Virus record (IMG/VR): IMGVR_UViG_3300049846_000269 | Coordinates: 1-31,718 of that record | Strand: one strand, 5' to 3' | Length of the DNA stretch: 31,718 bases | Source: a virus | In this document: piece after piece, positions 1 through 5,975 of the stretch | Numbering within the stretch: position 1 is the stretch's first letter | How the letters are laid out: every line of letters starts with the position of its first letter | Program-made: the position numbers and the translations under genes | The notes under the pieces: generated by a model | The model's input: the letters and a program-made list of their open reading frames with translations, nothing else | Told to the model about the DNA's origin: nothing | Database searches by the model: none

Positions 1-162
1 ATTCATTGATACTGGAACTATGTGCATCCAAGGATACTCAGCATCCTTCATGATGTCTGTCACATCAATCTGTCCATGACTGAATCTCTTGATGAGATAG
101 TGACCAGCAGCGAATGCTTTGAATCTATCTATGACTACATTGTATGATACTTGACTGAACAT
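1..162 (-). CDS. Tail completion/neck-like protein, 3' end cut by window edge
   Basis: The first 54 codons of a gene run off the left edge. Translation begins MFSQVSYNVVIDRFKAFA and contains an EYPWMHIVP stretch. This layout (an N-terminal helix, then an F-x-H-G segment, then YPWM-H) resembles a small structural protein I associate with the neck or tail completion genes of Bacteroidota phages. The ATG at 160-162 follows the stop of the frameshifted chaperone product (166-168) by three bases, so the two genes are probably co-translated. Function is inferred from resemblance and position only. Confidence 0.6.
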   Translation of the reverse strand, partial: MFSQVSYNVVIDRFKAFAAGHYLIKRFSHGQIDVTDIMKDAEYPWMHIVPVSMN

Positions 163-165
163 GGT

Positions 166-429
166 CTATCTATATTGTTGTTTCATTTGTCTTCTTGTCT
201 CTACTTGATAGTCTCTCATGTATGATAGATGAGTGAATATCTCTCTTGCATCCTTGTCCAAGATTGTCTTGAACTTGGTGATGTCTCTCTCTGCTACTGA
301 CTCAATGATGTGATACCATCCCCATCTATCAAGTCCGCTTGGAGTTGAGAAGTCTCCATCATCATCATCCTCATTTGCTTGAGAGAATAGGCTTGAGAAT
401 TGAGTAGTGATTCTCTTTCGATAGTCGAA
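166..429 (-). CDS. Chaperone C-terminal extension reached by -1 frameshift
   Basis: Reading the coding strand one base back from the T9 run (428-436) opens 87 further codons ending at TAG 166-168. The extension includes GLDRWGWYHIIESVAERDIT and ends QMKQQYR. It has a credible protein-like composition and ends three bases before the next ATG. The fused product would have 252 residues, against 209 for the zero-frame form. The context G-GTT-TTT-TTT-TC contains the canonical slippery heptamer T-TTT-TTT. Lambda gpG/gpGT and many siphoviruses make their chaperone pair by this mechanism. A one-base homopolymer error in the assembly, or a real frameshift mutation, would look the same. Confidence 0.7.
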   Translation of the reverse strand, partial: FDYRKRITTQFSSLFSQANEDDDDGDFSTPSGLDRWGWYHIIESVAERDITKFKTILDKDAREIFTHLSYMRDYQVETRRQMKQQYR

Positions 430-923
430 AAAAAAACCAATGCACCATTCACTCTGTCCATTGTCATCTGATTGATGTAGTCAATGTATGTTGGTATGGA
501 ATCACCAGAGTATGGTTTCAATGTGTAGAACTTTCCAACTTTCGCTTCAATAGGTCTGAACAGGATTGCCATGAGTCTGGGTAGTTCCTTGAAGTCAACA
601 CCATCTTTTGTCCACACTTGCTGACTCAATGCATCCAAGTCCACAAACTCTCGGAATGAAAGTGAATTCAAATCTGGGATGAATCCAATGTGCATTCCTC
701 CAGCACCAAATGTCTGCTCATGTCTTGGTGTTCCTTTCTCACAAGCATCATAGAATGATTCATTGATGAAGTCAATTGTCTGATACAACATGGACTCTAC
801 TTCTGCTCTGGTCTTCCCAGTTGCTACCATTGCTTTGGTCACATCAGTCTTTGCACACATGAAGTCCACATACTGCTTCAATGTGATTGTATCATAGGTC
901 TTGGGTAGTGATACTTCTATCAT
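294..923 (-). CDS. Putative tail assembly chaperone, zero-frame (short) product
   Basis: This 209-residue protein starts with an ATGA overlap with the end of the terminase small subunit. Its middle carries HIGFIPDLNSLSFREFVDLDAL and MAILFRPIEAKVGKFY. These patterns belong to a protein I associate with Bacteroidota phages next to tail genes and read as a tail assembly chaperone analogue. After residue 165 the zero frame looks non-coding, with a low-complexity MRMMMME segment from a GAT repeat, and it stops at 294. The other frame continues with convincing coding sequence (see 166-429). The run of nine T on the coding strand (428-436) is where the frames part. Role at the protein level: guiding tail tube assembly around the tape measure. 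That is inference from family and frameshift logic. Confidence 0.65.
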   Translation of the reverse strand: MIEVSLPKTYDTITLKQYVDFMCAKTDVTKAMVATGKTRAEVESMLYQTIDFINESFYDACEKGTPRHEQTFGAGGMHIGFIPDLNSLSFREFVDLDALSQQVWTKDGVDFKELPRLMAILFRPIEAKVGKFYTLKPYSGDSIPTYIDYINQMTMDRVNGALVFFSTIERESLLNSQAYSLKQMRMMMMETSQLQADLIDGDGITSLSQ

Positions 924-1312
924 ATGTTGCCAGCAATTTGAATGATTGGTCTTCCTTCTTCTCCTGTGATTTCTTGTCGCTCAACATATCCTCTCTTCTT
1001 TCCTTTGGTCTTCAAGTAGAAGATGGTTGCTGATGTGTTGGGAGAATCTTTGATGGTCACTACCTTCCCATTTGCAGTCACTACTTCCTTCTCTGCTCCT
1101 TCAATCAGTTCAAATAGTTTTGCTTCAGCAAAGTCAATTGCTTTATCATGTACTTCTTGAACTGCGAAAGCATACTCCTCATCCTCCTTCAACCATCCAT
1201 AGTGTGTGCTTGGAGCAATACCAACTACTGATGCTGCTTTGGTCACTATACCAAGAGATTGATGTAGTGCAACTATCATTGCTTGTTTCTTGCTTTCTGT
1301 ATTATTGTCCAT
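920..1312 (-). CDS. Terminase small subunit (TerS)
   Basis: This 130-residue protein would recognise the packaging site on phage DNA and load the large subunit. An N-terminal helix-turn-helix (about residues 15-45: SLGIVTKAASVVGIAPSTHY then GWL) matches phage small terminases of the HTH type. The C-terminal half has NTSATIFYLKTKGKKRGYVER, a phrase typical of this family. Six 11-bp iterons lie directly upstream of its start, where a DNA-recognising TerS might bind. It overlaps the chaperone gene by ATGA. The large subunit is on the opposite strand 3.3 kb away, which is unusual for a pair normally encoded side by side. Confidence 0.88.
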   Translation of the reverse strand: MDNNTESKKQAMIVALHQSLGIVTKAASVVGIAPSTHYGWLKEDEEYAFAVQEVHDKAIDFAEAKLFELIEGAEKEVVTANGKVVTIKDSPNTSATIFYLKTKGKKRGYVERQEITGEEGRPIIQIAGNI

Positions 1313-1321
1313 CTTTATGGT

Positions 1322-1383
1322 TTTGCTTTTGGTTTGCTTCTATTTCGCTTGTGATTTGCTTCTACTTTGCTTCACTTTTGCTT
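1322..1383 (-). repeat. Six 11-bp iterons upstream of terS (candidate pac site)
   Basis: The plus-strand core TTTGCTT (AAGCAAA on the coding strand) occurs at 1322, 1333, 1344, 1355, 1366 and 1377, exactly 11 bases apart. The copy at 1344 has one change (TTCGCTT). The four bases between cores vary. The array covers the last codons of the 1362-1514 gene and the gap before terS. The spacing is close to one helical turn, which would put every core on the same DNA face. A packaging site or an operator bound by the HTH domain of TerS would fit. Confidence 0.8.
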
Positions 1384-1514
1384 TTGAATGATGTCTGACA
1401 TATAGCAAGTCTCTGTGCTGAATCCTTGTATTCGGATATCATCTTCTCATCACTCATGCATCTGGCAATGAAGTCACTCTTTTCCTCGTTTGGTGTTGGT
1501 GTTGGTATAGGCAT
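1362..1514 (-). CDS. Small protein with phage head-type motif (CM...EY...QR-AIC)
   Basis: This 50-residue gene begins MPIPTPTPNEEKSDFIARCM and continues with SDEKMISEYKD and QRLAIC. This pattern (P-rich start, F-I-x-R-C-M, then E-Y and Q-R-x-x-x-C) recurs in short phage proteins and at the N-termini of some phage head proteins. The ATG at 1512-1514 directly abuts the TAG of the upstream gene (1515-1517), indicating translational coupling. Its C-terminal codons are formed by the iteron array, so the last ten residues are Lys/Ser rich and probably unconstrained at protein level. Function is unknown. The reading is secure from frame, coupling and motif. Confidence 0.72.
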   Translation of the reverse strand: MPIPTPTPNEEKSDFIARCMSDEKMISEYKDSAQRLAICQTSFKSKSEAK

Positions 1515-1724
1515 CTACTTGTGTTTGTTGGTTTGATTGACTGCATCCAGCACACCAAGAAGCATGAAGCACAAAGCACCAGCAAGAACAACAAAGAAGA
1601 GTATCTCATTCTGGATGCTCATCCTGTCATCATGATAGTTCTCCCAAGGATTCCTTCTTCCTACATCATAGGACATGGAATCATGGTGAGTACATATGTT
1701 TGCTTGTGGAAGTGTGTCTATCAT
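1515..1724 (-). CDS. Small single-pass membrane protein
   Basis: This 69-residue protein has one clear hydrophobic segment near its C-terminus (about residues 41-60, ILFFVVLAGALCFMLLGVL) and a charged or polar N-terminal half. It starts with an ATGA overlap with the stop of the HAD phosphatase gene and ends directly at the start of the next small gene, so it sits inside a tightly packed operon. No signal peptide is evident; the segment is more likely a membrane anchor. I do not recognise a family. Roles such as superinfection exclusion or membrane modification would be guesses. Confidence 0.65.
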   Translation of the reverse strand: MIDTLPQANICTHHDSMSYDVGRRNPWENYHDDRMSIQNEILFFVVLAGALCFMLLGVLDAVNQTNKHK

Positions 1725-2053
1725 TGTTTCAACTTGATTGCTTGTGCATTCGTGTTCTTCAATATCTTTTGTCTCTGCTCTTCATTGTCATCATAGTGAA
1801 TGTCTATGTCATACTGGAGGATGTACTTCCATTTGTCTTCTCCATTGGTGAAGATGACATGAGACTTCTGTATCCCCAATTCATCAGCAGTTGCATAGAC
1901 ATCATGTGAGTCTGACTTCTGTCTTGCAGTTATGATGTAGACAGGATTCCCATTTGCAATCTTCTCTGCTGCAAGTTCCTTCCCTCTCTTAGTAGACAAA
2001 GTACCATCATAGTCAAATGAGATTCTGGTCTTTGCAAGTATCACATATCTCAT
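1721..2053 (-). CDS. HAD-superfamily phosphatase (phage type)
   Basis: This is 110 residues from the ATG at 2053, which overlaps the upstream stop as ATGA; a longer frame to 2158 lies inside the neighbour. The N-terminal ISFDYDGTLS is HAD motif I, with the nucleophile and acid/base aspartates (D-x-D-G-T). YIITARQ is motif II (Thr following a hydrophobic strand). IHYDDNEEQRQ near the C-terminus is motif IV. Small phage HAD proteins of this size are often nucleotide or polynucleotide phosphatases. The substrate cannot be read from the sequence. It lies mid-operon between a Cys-rich protein and a small membrane protein. Confidence 0.8.
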   Translation of the reverse strand: MRYVILAKTRISFDYDGTLSTKRGKELAAEKIANGNPVYIITARQKSDSHDVYATADELGIQKSHVIFTNGEDKWKYILQYDIDIHYDDNEEQRQKILKNTNAQAIKLKQ

Positions 2054-2481
2054 TGTTCTATCTGGTTGAGTTGAGCATTGATTGATGATATCAAATCTTT
2101 GATGCATTTCGGACAATTTGGAATGTGCTTCTTGCTTCCTGTAATCTTCACAAACCATTCTCTCAGTTGTAGAATGTTTTCACTCTTGAGAATTCCCTTG
2201 CTTGGAAGTTCCTCCATGAATTTCTTCAACTGCTCTGTCTGTTCATCATTGAGTCTATACTTTCCCCATTTGCCGACAGGACATGATGTGAAGGTATACT
2301 TGGTCTTCTCCTTGAGATAGCATCCACAGAGTCTTGTCTTCCTTCTATAGAACGTGACAACATTCTCCTTCTCCAATTCTTCAATCTCTTCTGGAGTCAG
2401 AGCATTCCCAATGATAGGTCTACCACAAGTTGGTTTTGTTCCATTCTGGTTGTAGAACTTGCATTGTTTACAGATTGTCAT
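2050..2481 (-). CDS. Cys-rich putative zinc-binding protein
   Basis: This is 143 residues from the ATG at 2481 (an in-frame ATG at 2523 would add 14). The N-terminal ICKQCKFYNQNGTKPTCGRP, then RLCGCYLKEKTKY and FTSCPVGKW give Cys pairs suited to one or two zinc sites. The C-G-C then C-P-x-G-K-W arrangement recurs in small phage proteins of unknown role. The C-terminal part adds another NCPKCIKDL pair and a helical tail. The start chosen places the zinc motif at the N-terminus and leaves a 14-base overlap with the upstream sigma-like gene. No function assigned. Confidence 0.7.
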   Translation of the reverse strand: MTICKQCKFYNQNGTKPTCGRPIIGNALTPEEIEELEKENVVTFYRRKTRLCGCYLKEKTKYTFTSCPVGKWGKYRLNDEQTEQLKKFMEELPSKGILKSENILQLREWFVKITGSKKHIPNCPKCIKDLISSINAQLNQIEQ

Positions 2482-3019
2482 CCTTCCATCTTGGACTGAC
2501 TTTGGTACATTTAGATTCCACATTCCTCTTGATTTTGTTGATTGCTTTTTCTACTAACTTATACAAGTCCTTGACTGGTATCCCAGTTTCATCACTCACC
2601 TTCTGATATGAGAAGTCATCCATCATGTAGAGTCTCAAGATGACTGCATCTATCTGTGGCATCAGTTGAATGTATGCATCCAGATACTCATTGTCTAGTC
2701 TGCTTCCCAACCATGCTTGCTCTCTTTCCTCTTCATGTTTGGTAGACATATCAGACCATTGCTTTGCATATCTGGTGTACTTGATTGCAAAGGATGATGA
2801 CTGATTGATTGCTCCTCTCCAGAGTGCTTTGTTCACATACCAGAAGAATGTTCCCTCACAAGCAAGTTGTTCTGCTTTGTCTCTCTGATTGTCTACTATC
2901 TTCAAGAGTATCTCACTCAACAAATCTTCTCCCTTCACTCTGTCTCTCATCAACCCAATTGCATATGACTTCCATGTGTTCATATGTTGTTTCAACTGAA
3001 TGTCCAAGCATGATTCCAT
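2468..3019 (-). CDS. RNA polymerase sigma-like factor (putative)
   Basis: This is about 183 residues if translation begins at the ATG ending at 3019; in-frame ATGs at 3037 and 3118 are alternatives. The N-terminal half (VKGEDLLSEILLKI) looks like the region 2 helix of ECF sigma factors. The C-terminal YIQLMPQIDAVILRLYMMDD followed by FSYQKVSDETGIPVKDLYKL and VEKAINKIKRN resembles a sigma region 4 helix-turn-helix. A -7 box (TACATTTG on the minus strand, 3046-3053) lies just upstream and favours the 3019 start, with 3037 nearly leaderless. As first gene of a leftward operon carrying terS and tail genes, it could be a late-gene activator. That role is inference. Confidence 0.62.
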   Translation of the reverse strand: MESCLDIQLKQHMNTWKSYAIGLMRDRVKGEDLLSEILLKIVDNQRDKAEQLACEGTFFWYVNKALWRGAINQSSSFAIKYTRYAKQWSDMSTKHEEEREQAWLGSRLDNEYLDAYIQLMPQIDAVILRLYMMDDFSYQKVSDETGIPVKDLYKLVEKAINKIKRNVESKCTKVSPRWKDDNL

Positions 3020-3036
3020 GTTGCAGAATAGTGACA

Positions 3037-3044
3037 TATCTTTG
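3037..3044 (+). promoter_or_regulatory. Rightward -7 box TATCTTTG
   Basis: This matches the Bacteroidota -7 consensus TAnnTTTG. Transcription would start near 3050 and give a leader of about 35 bases to the HTH gene at 3086. At the -33 distance there is TTC rather than TTG, so the promoter is imperfect. It lies one base from an opposed -7 box. Confidence 0.5.
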
Positions 3045-3045
3045 T

Positions 3046-3053
3046 CAAATGTA
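3046..3053 (-). promoter_or_regulatory. Leftward -7 box TACATTTG
   Basis: This matches TAnnTTTG on the minus strand and would drive the sigma-like gene and its operon, with a start site near 3040. No good TTG was seen at the -33 distance. It faces the rightward box at 3037-3044, so both cannot be occupied at once. Confidence 0.5.
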
Positions 3054-3085
3054 GATGCAATCAATGAAGCATCGGCAGCAATTCT

Positions 3086-3268
3086 ATGAACAAGTTGGAA
3101 GAACATATACTGGAACACTTTGGAACAAAAGAGTCTTGTGCAAGGAAGATGAACATCAGTAGATGGTCACTATACAGATACATTGACAAACCAGAAACCA
3201 TGCAACTGAAACATATCAAGAAACTTTCTCAACTAACAAACACACCAATATGCACTCTGATAAATTAG
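3086..3268 (+). CDS. Small helix-turn-helix protein
   Basis: This 60-residue protein consists almost entirely of a putative HTH of the Cro/YdaS kind: FGTKESCARKMNISRWSLYR then YIDKPETMQLKHIKKLSQLT. The Ala-Arg-Lys-Met then Ser-Arg-Trp-Ser arrangement is that of a recognition helix. It is the first gene of the rightward operon that ends in TerL and lies opposite the sigma-like gene, so it is placed like a repressor or switch protein. Its 3' end overlaps the next gene by 19 bases. Operator sites were not identified with certainty. Confidence 0.7.
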   Translation: MNKLEEHILEHFGTKESCARKMNISRWSLYRYIDKPETMQLKHIKKLSQLTNTPICTLIN

Positions 3269-3768
3269 GAGCAGAGGATGCTATCTATGCAGTCCTCTCC
3301 ATGCTTCCCGACAATCACAAGATGGAAGCAATAGAACTACTACTTCCCCATTTCAACCAGAATGCAAGGAAGTATGGTAGTAGAATCTTCAGAAGGATGA
3401 ATGAGCATACCAAACCATCATCTGAATCTTTTGACTACATCTGTGAATGTGTATCAGCACAGACTGGTATCATCAACATACCAAAGACAAATAGTAGAAT
3501 CAAGGAGAAGGTCATCAGTAGATATCTGGTGATGTACTGCATGGTTCAAGAATATGTCAAGCAAGGGATGATGTCTCTTCAGTCTCTTGGGAATATGTTT
3601 GAGAGATGTCTCACTCATTCTACCATCATTCATGGTGTATCCCAGATTGAGAATATGTATGCAACAGATGCTGAGTTGAGAAGGATGCTCAATGAGATTG
3701 CCGATTGTCTTTGTGAGTATGGACTCACTTGTACCAAGGAGCAGATACAAACCATCAGAATCCTATGA
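3250..3768 (+). CDS. DnaA domain IV-like DNA-binding protein
   Basis: This is 172 residues. From about residue 68 the sequence follows the C-terminal DNA-binding domain of bacterial DnaA: a basic stretch, then ISRYLVMYCMVQEYVKQG, a SLQSLGNMF turn, and LTHSTIIHGVSQIENM. The last piece corresponds to the DnaA signature (R/K)DHSTV-x-HA-x-x-(K/R)I, which reads the DnaA box. Domain III (AAA+ ATPase) is missing. It might recruit or compete with host DnaA at an origin, or act as a regulator. It sits between a small HTH protein and the packaging ATPase operon, unusual company for an initiation domain. Confidence 0.72.
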   Translation: MHSDKLGAEDAIYAVLSMLPDNHKMEAIELLLPHFNQNARKYGSRIFRRMNEHTKPSSESFDYICECVSAQTGIINIPKTNSRIKEKVISRYLVMYCMVQEYVKQGMMSLQSLGNMFERCLTHSTIIHGVSQIENMYATDAELRRMLNEIADCLCEYGLTCTKEQIQTIRIL

Positions 3769-3998
3769 CACAGAACAAAGGAGCAAGTCTATCTGTTCAA
3801 GAGTATCATCATGATAGACTGATGAAGTACATTGATGCAAGACAAGTATCTATGGACATAGCAGTACATGAGTTGATATTTCTACATAGAAAAGGAGTCA
3901 ATGTTGCAAAGCATATGAGCGCAATCATTGGTGAGAATCATGACCAGTACAAGAGACTTCTATCCAATCTTGGAGAGCATCATACTTTCATCAGATGA
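3765..3998 (+). CDS. Small protein of unknown function
   Basis: This is 77 residues from the ATG overlapping the DnaA-like stop (ATGA, 3765-3768); an upstream in-frame ATG at 3729 lies inside the neighbour. It is probably all-helical and soluble, with several His residues (EYHHDRLMKYI, NLGEHHTFIR). No family recognised. ATGA overlaps at both ends place it firmly in the TerL operon. Confidence 0.65.
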   Translation: MTQNKGASLSVQEYHHDRLMKYIDARQVSMDIAVHELIFLHRKGVNVAKHMSAIIGENHDQYKRLLSNLGEHHTFIR

Positions 3999-4468
3999 AG
4001 GAGTCATATACATTCAATGAACTGCTGGAGTCATGTGGAGTTTCTCTTCCTGTCTATCAAAGACCTACTCTGGAATGGGATATGATGACATTGAAGGACA
4101 TGATAGACTACTACTATGGGAATAGGAATTCACCAGAGATGATGGATGCAATGGAACTGCTCAATGATATTGCATACTTGAGAGCAACAAAAGAGACAGA
4201 TGATGTTCCTCTTGGGGAGATATGGTATGATGAACAGGACTTCCCCATTTCATTGGAAGAGTTTGAAGATACCATGTACAATTCATTGCTTGACTACTTT
4301 GAGATGTACACATACTTGTCATATGCAATCACAGACATAGTGTTCACAGAAGAGTACAATGAGCAACTTGAATTCTATGGATACAGAGTAGTTGCCTATG
4401 GTAACTTGGTCACATCATACACTTGGACATATCACTTGAAGCAAATTCACAAAACCTTTTTCACATGA
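3995..4468 (+). CDS. Acidic protein of unknown function
   Basis: This 157-residue protein is rich in Asp, Glu and Tyr (for example DDVPLGEIWYDEQDFPISLE and LLDYFEMYTYLSYA). It has no signal peptide and no convincing membrane segment. The strong acidity resembles DNA-mimic or partner-binding phage proteins, but that is only composition. It is linked by ATGA overlaps to both neighbours, so its amount is probably tied to that of TerL. No family recognised. Confidence 0.68.
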   Translation: MKESYTFNELLESCGVSLPVYQRPTLEWDMMTLKDMIDYYYGNRNSPEMMDAMELLNDIAYLRATKETDDVPLGEIWYDEQDFPISLEEFEDTMYNSLLDYFEMYTYLSYAITDIVFTEEYNEQLEFYGYRVVAYGNLVTSYTWTYHLKQIHKTFFT

Positions 4469-4629
4469 CAGAAATAGACATCAAAAAGAAAGAGCAAGAA
4501 CTGATGGAAGAAATGATTCTTCTTGCTTGCAAGCGACTCATCAAACCATCACTTCAAGCATCTAAGAGAATGAATACTCTCTTCTTTCAACTTCATGAAT
4601 TGACTGGTGACAACAAGTATCTACTATGA
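4465..4629 (+). CDS. Small helical protein directly before TerL
   Basis: This is 54 residues from the ATG at 4465 overlapping the upstream stop (ATGA); the longer frame from 4423 is inside the neighbour. The sequence is Lys/Glu rich and helical (TEIDIKKKEQELMEEMILLA). It ends with an ATGA overlap with terL. The position is where a small terminase or packaging accessory is often found, but no HTH is visible and a TerS candidate exists at 920-1312. Function unknown. Confidence 0.6.
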   Translation: MTEIDIKKKEQELMEEMILLACKRLIKPSLQASKRMNTLFFQLHELTGDNKYLL

Positions 4630-5921
4630 TTGAATTCCTCCCCAAGCAATTGGATGCTCTCAGACATTTGGCAATAGACCATGAATGTGAACTTGTTCTC
4701 TTTGGAGGAGCAGCAGGAGGAAGCAAGTCATTCCTTGGTTGTGCATGGCAAGTCCAGAGGAGACTCAAGTATGAAGGAACAAGAGGATTGATTGGGAGAA
4801 GTAAACTGGACACATTGAAGAAGACTACTCTGAAGACATTCTTTGAAGTGTGTCAGATGTATGGACTTAGAGCAGAGAAGGACTACCGATTCAATGGACA
4901 ATCAAATGTCATCACCTTCAGCAATGGAAGTGAGATTGTCTTGAAGGACTTGTATGCATATCCTTCAGATGAAAACTTTGACTCATTAGGAAGTTTAGAA
5001 ATCACAGACTGGTTTGTAGACGAGGTATCCCAAGTCACCAAGAAAGCAATAGACATCTTGAGGAGTCGAGTCCGATTTAAGTTGAGAGAATACAATCTTC
5101 CTCCCAAGGGATTGATGACTTGCAATCCTTCCAAGGGATGGTTGTACAATGAAATCTTCTCACCTTGGAAGAATGGTTCACTACCTCATCAGTATGCTTT
5201 CATTCAAGCGACTGCAATGGACAATCATCACCTTCCACCAACGTACTATGAAACTCTTTCCCGACTCCCAGAAGTAGACAGAAAGAGATTGCTGGAAGGA
5301 GACTGGGACTATGATGAATCAATAGATAATCTGTTCAACTATGATGACTTGCTGAGATGCTTCAGAGATGAAGACCAGACAGGAGAGATGTACATAACTG
5401 CTGACATAGCCCGACTTGGAAAGGATAGAACTACTATTGGAGTCTGGAGAAATCTTCAGTTGATTGATGTAGTTGAATACAGGAAGAACAGAATCAATGA
5501 AGTTGTGGAGTCCATCAGACAATTGAGTAGAAAGTACCAAGTGAAGTTGTCCAACATCATCTGTGATGAAGATGGTGTGGGAGGAGGAGCAACAGACTTC
5601 TTGAAGTGTAGGGGATTCCAGAATGGTGCAAGAGCAAAGCATCCAGAAAAGTTCATTAACATGAAAGCAGAATGCTACTTCAAACTTGCAGAGATGATAG
5701 AGCAGAATAGAATCATCCTTCCTGTGGCGAATAGGGACACATTAGTGAAAGAACTGGACATGATAAGGAGGAGACATCCAGATTCAGATTCAAGACTCTC
5801 TGTGACCAGCAAAGAAGAGATTCAGAGACAACATGGAATCTCTCCCGATTATGCAGATATGGTGATGATGAGAATGTACTTTGAACTGCATCCAAACTAT
5901 GGGAAGTATTCATACATCTGA
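4626..5921 (+). CDS. Terminase large subunit (TerL), packaging ATPase/nuclease
   Basis: This 431-residue protein pumps DNA into the prohead and cuts the concatemer. ATPase domain: Walker A GGAAGGSKS (27-35), Walker B ITDWFVDE (126-133), coupling motif TCNPSKGWL (165-173). Nuclease domain: ITADIARLGKDRTT (Asp260, Asp267), an acidic cluster CDEDGVGGG (313-321) and a C-terminal PDYADMVMM (about 413-421), together giving the RNase H-like metal site. The length is normal for phage TerL. It starts by an ATGA overlap as the last gene of the rightward operon and is followed by a bidirectional terminator. The opposite orientation to terS is unusual. Confidence 0.95.
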   Translation: MIEFLPKQLDALRHLAIDHECELVLFGGAAGGSKSFLGCAWQVQRRLKYEGTRGLIGRSKLDTLKKTTLKTFFEVCQMYGLRAEKDYRFNGQSNVITFSNGSEIVLKDLYAYPSDENFDSLGSLEITDWFVDEVSQVTKKAIDILRSRVRFKLREYNLPPKGLMTCNPSKGWLYNEIFSPWKNGSLPHQYAFIQATAMDNHHLPPTYYETLSRLPEVDRKRLLEGDWDYDESIDNLFNYDDLLRCFRDEDQTGEMYITADIARLGKDRTTIGVWRNLQLIDVVEYRKNRINEVVESIRQLSRKYQVKLSNIICDEDGVGGGATDFLKCRGFQNGARAKHPEKFINMKAECYFKLAEMIEQNRIILPVANRDTLVKELDMIRRRHPDSDSRLSVTSKEEIQRQHGISPDYADMVMMRMYFELHPNYGKYSYI

Positions 5922-5949
5922 AAAAAGAAAAAGGACTCTATTGAGTCCT
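5921..5949. terminator. Bidirectional terminator between terL and the leftward gene
   Basis: The stem is AGGACTC (5932-5938) and GAGTCCT (5943-5949) with loop TATT. On the minus strand the hairpin is followed by TTTTTCTTTTTT, a strong U-tract for the gene ending at 5976. On the plus strand CTTCTTTG follows, a weaker tract for terL. Confidence 0.85.
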
Positions 5950-5975
5950 CTTCTTTGTCTATCTGATGCTTGTAC

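Noticed and set aside
1072-1398. Rightward 108-residue frame opposite terS
   Set aside because: Antisense to a well-supported gene and composed of low-complexity Leu/Phe segments.
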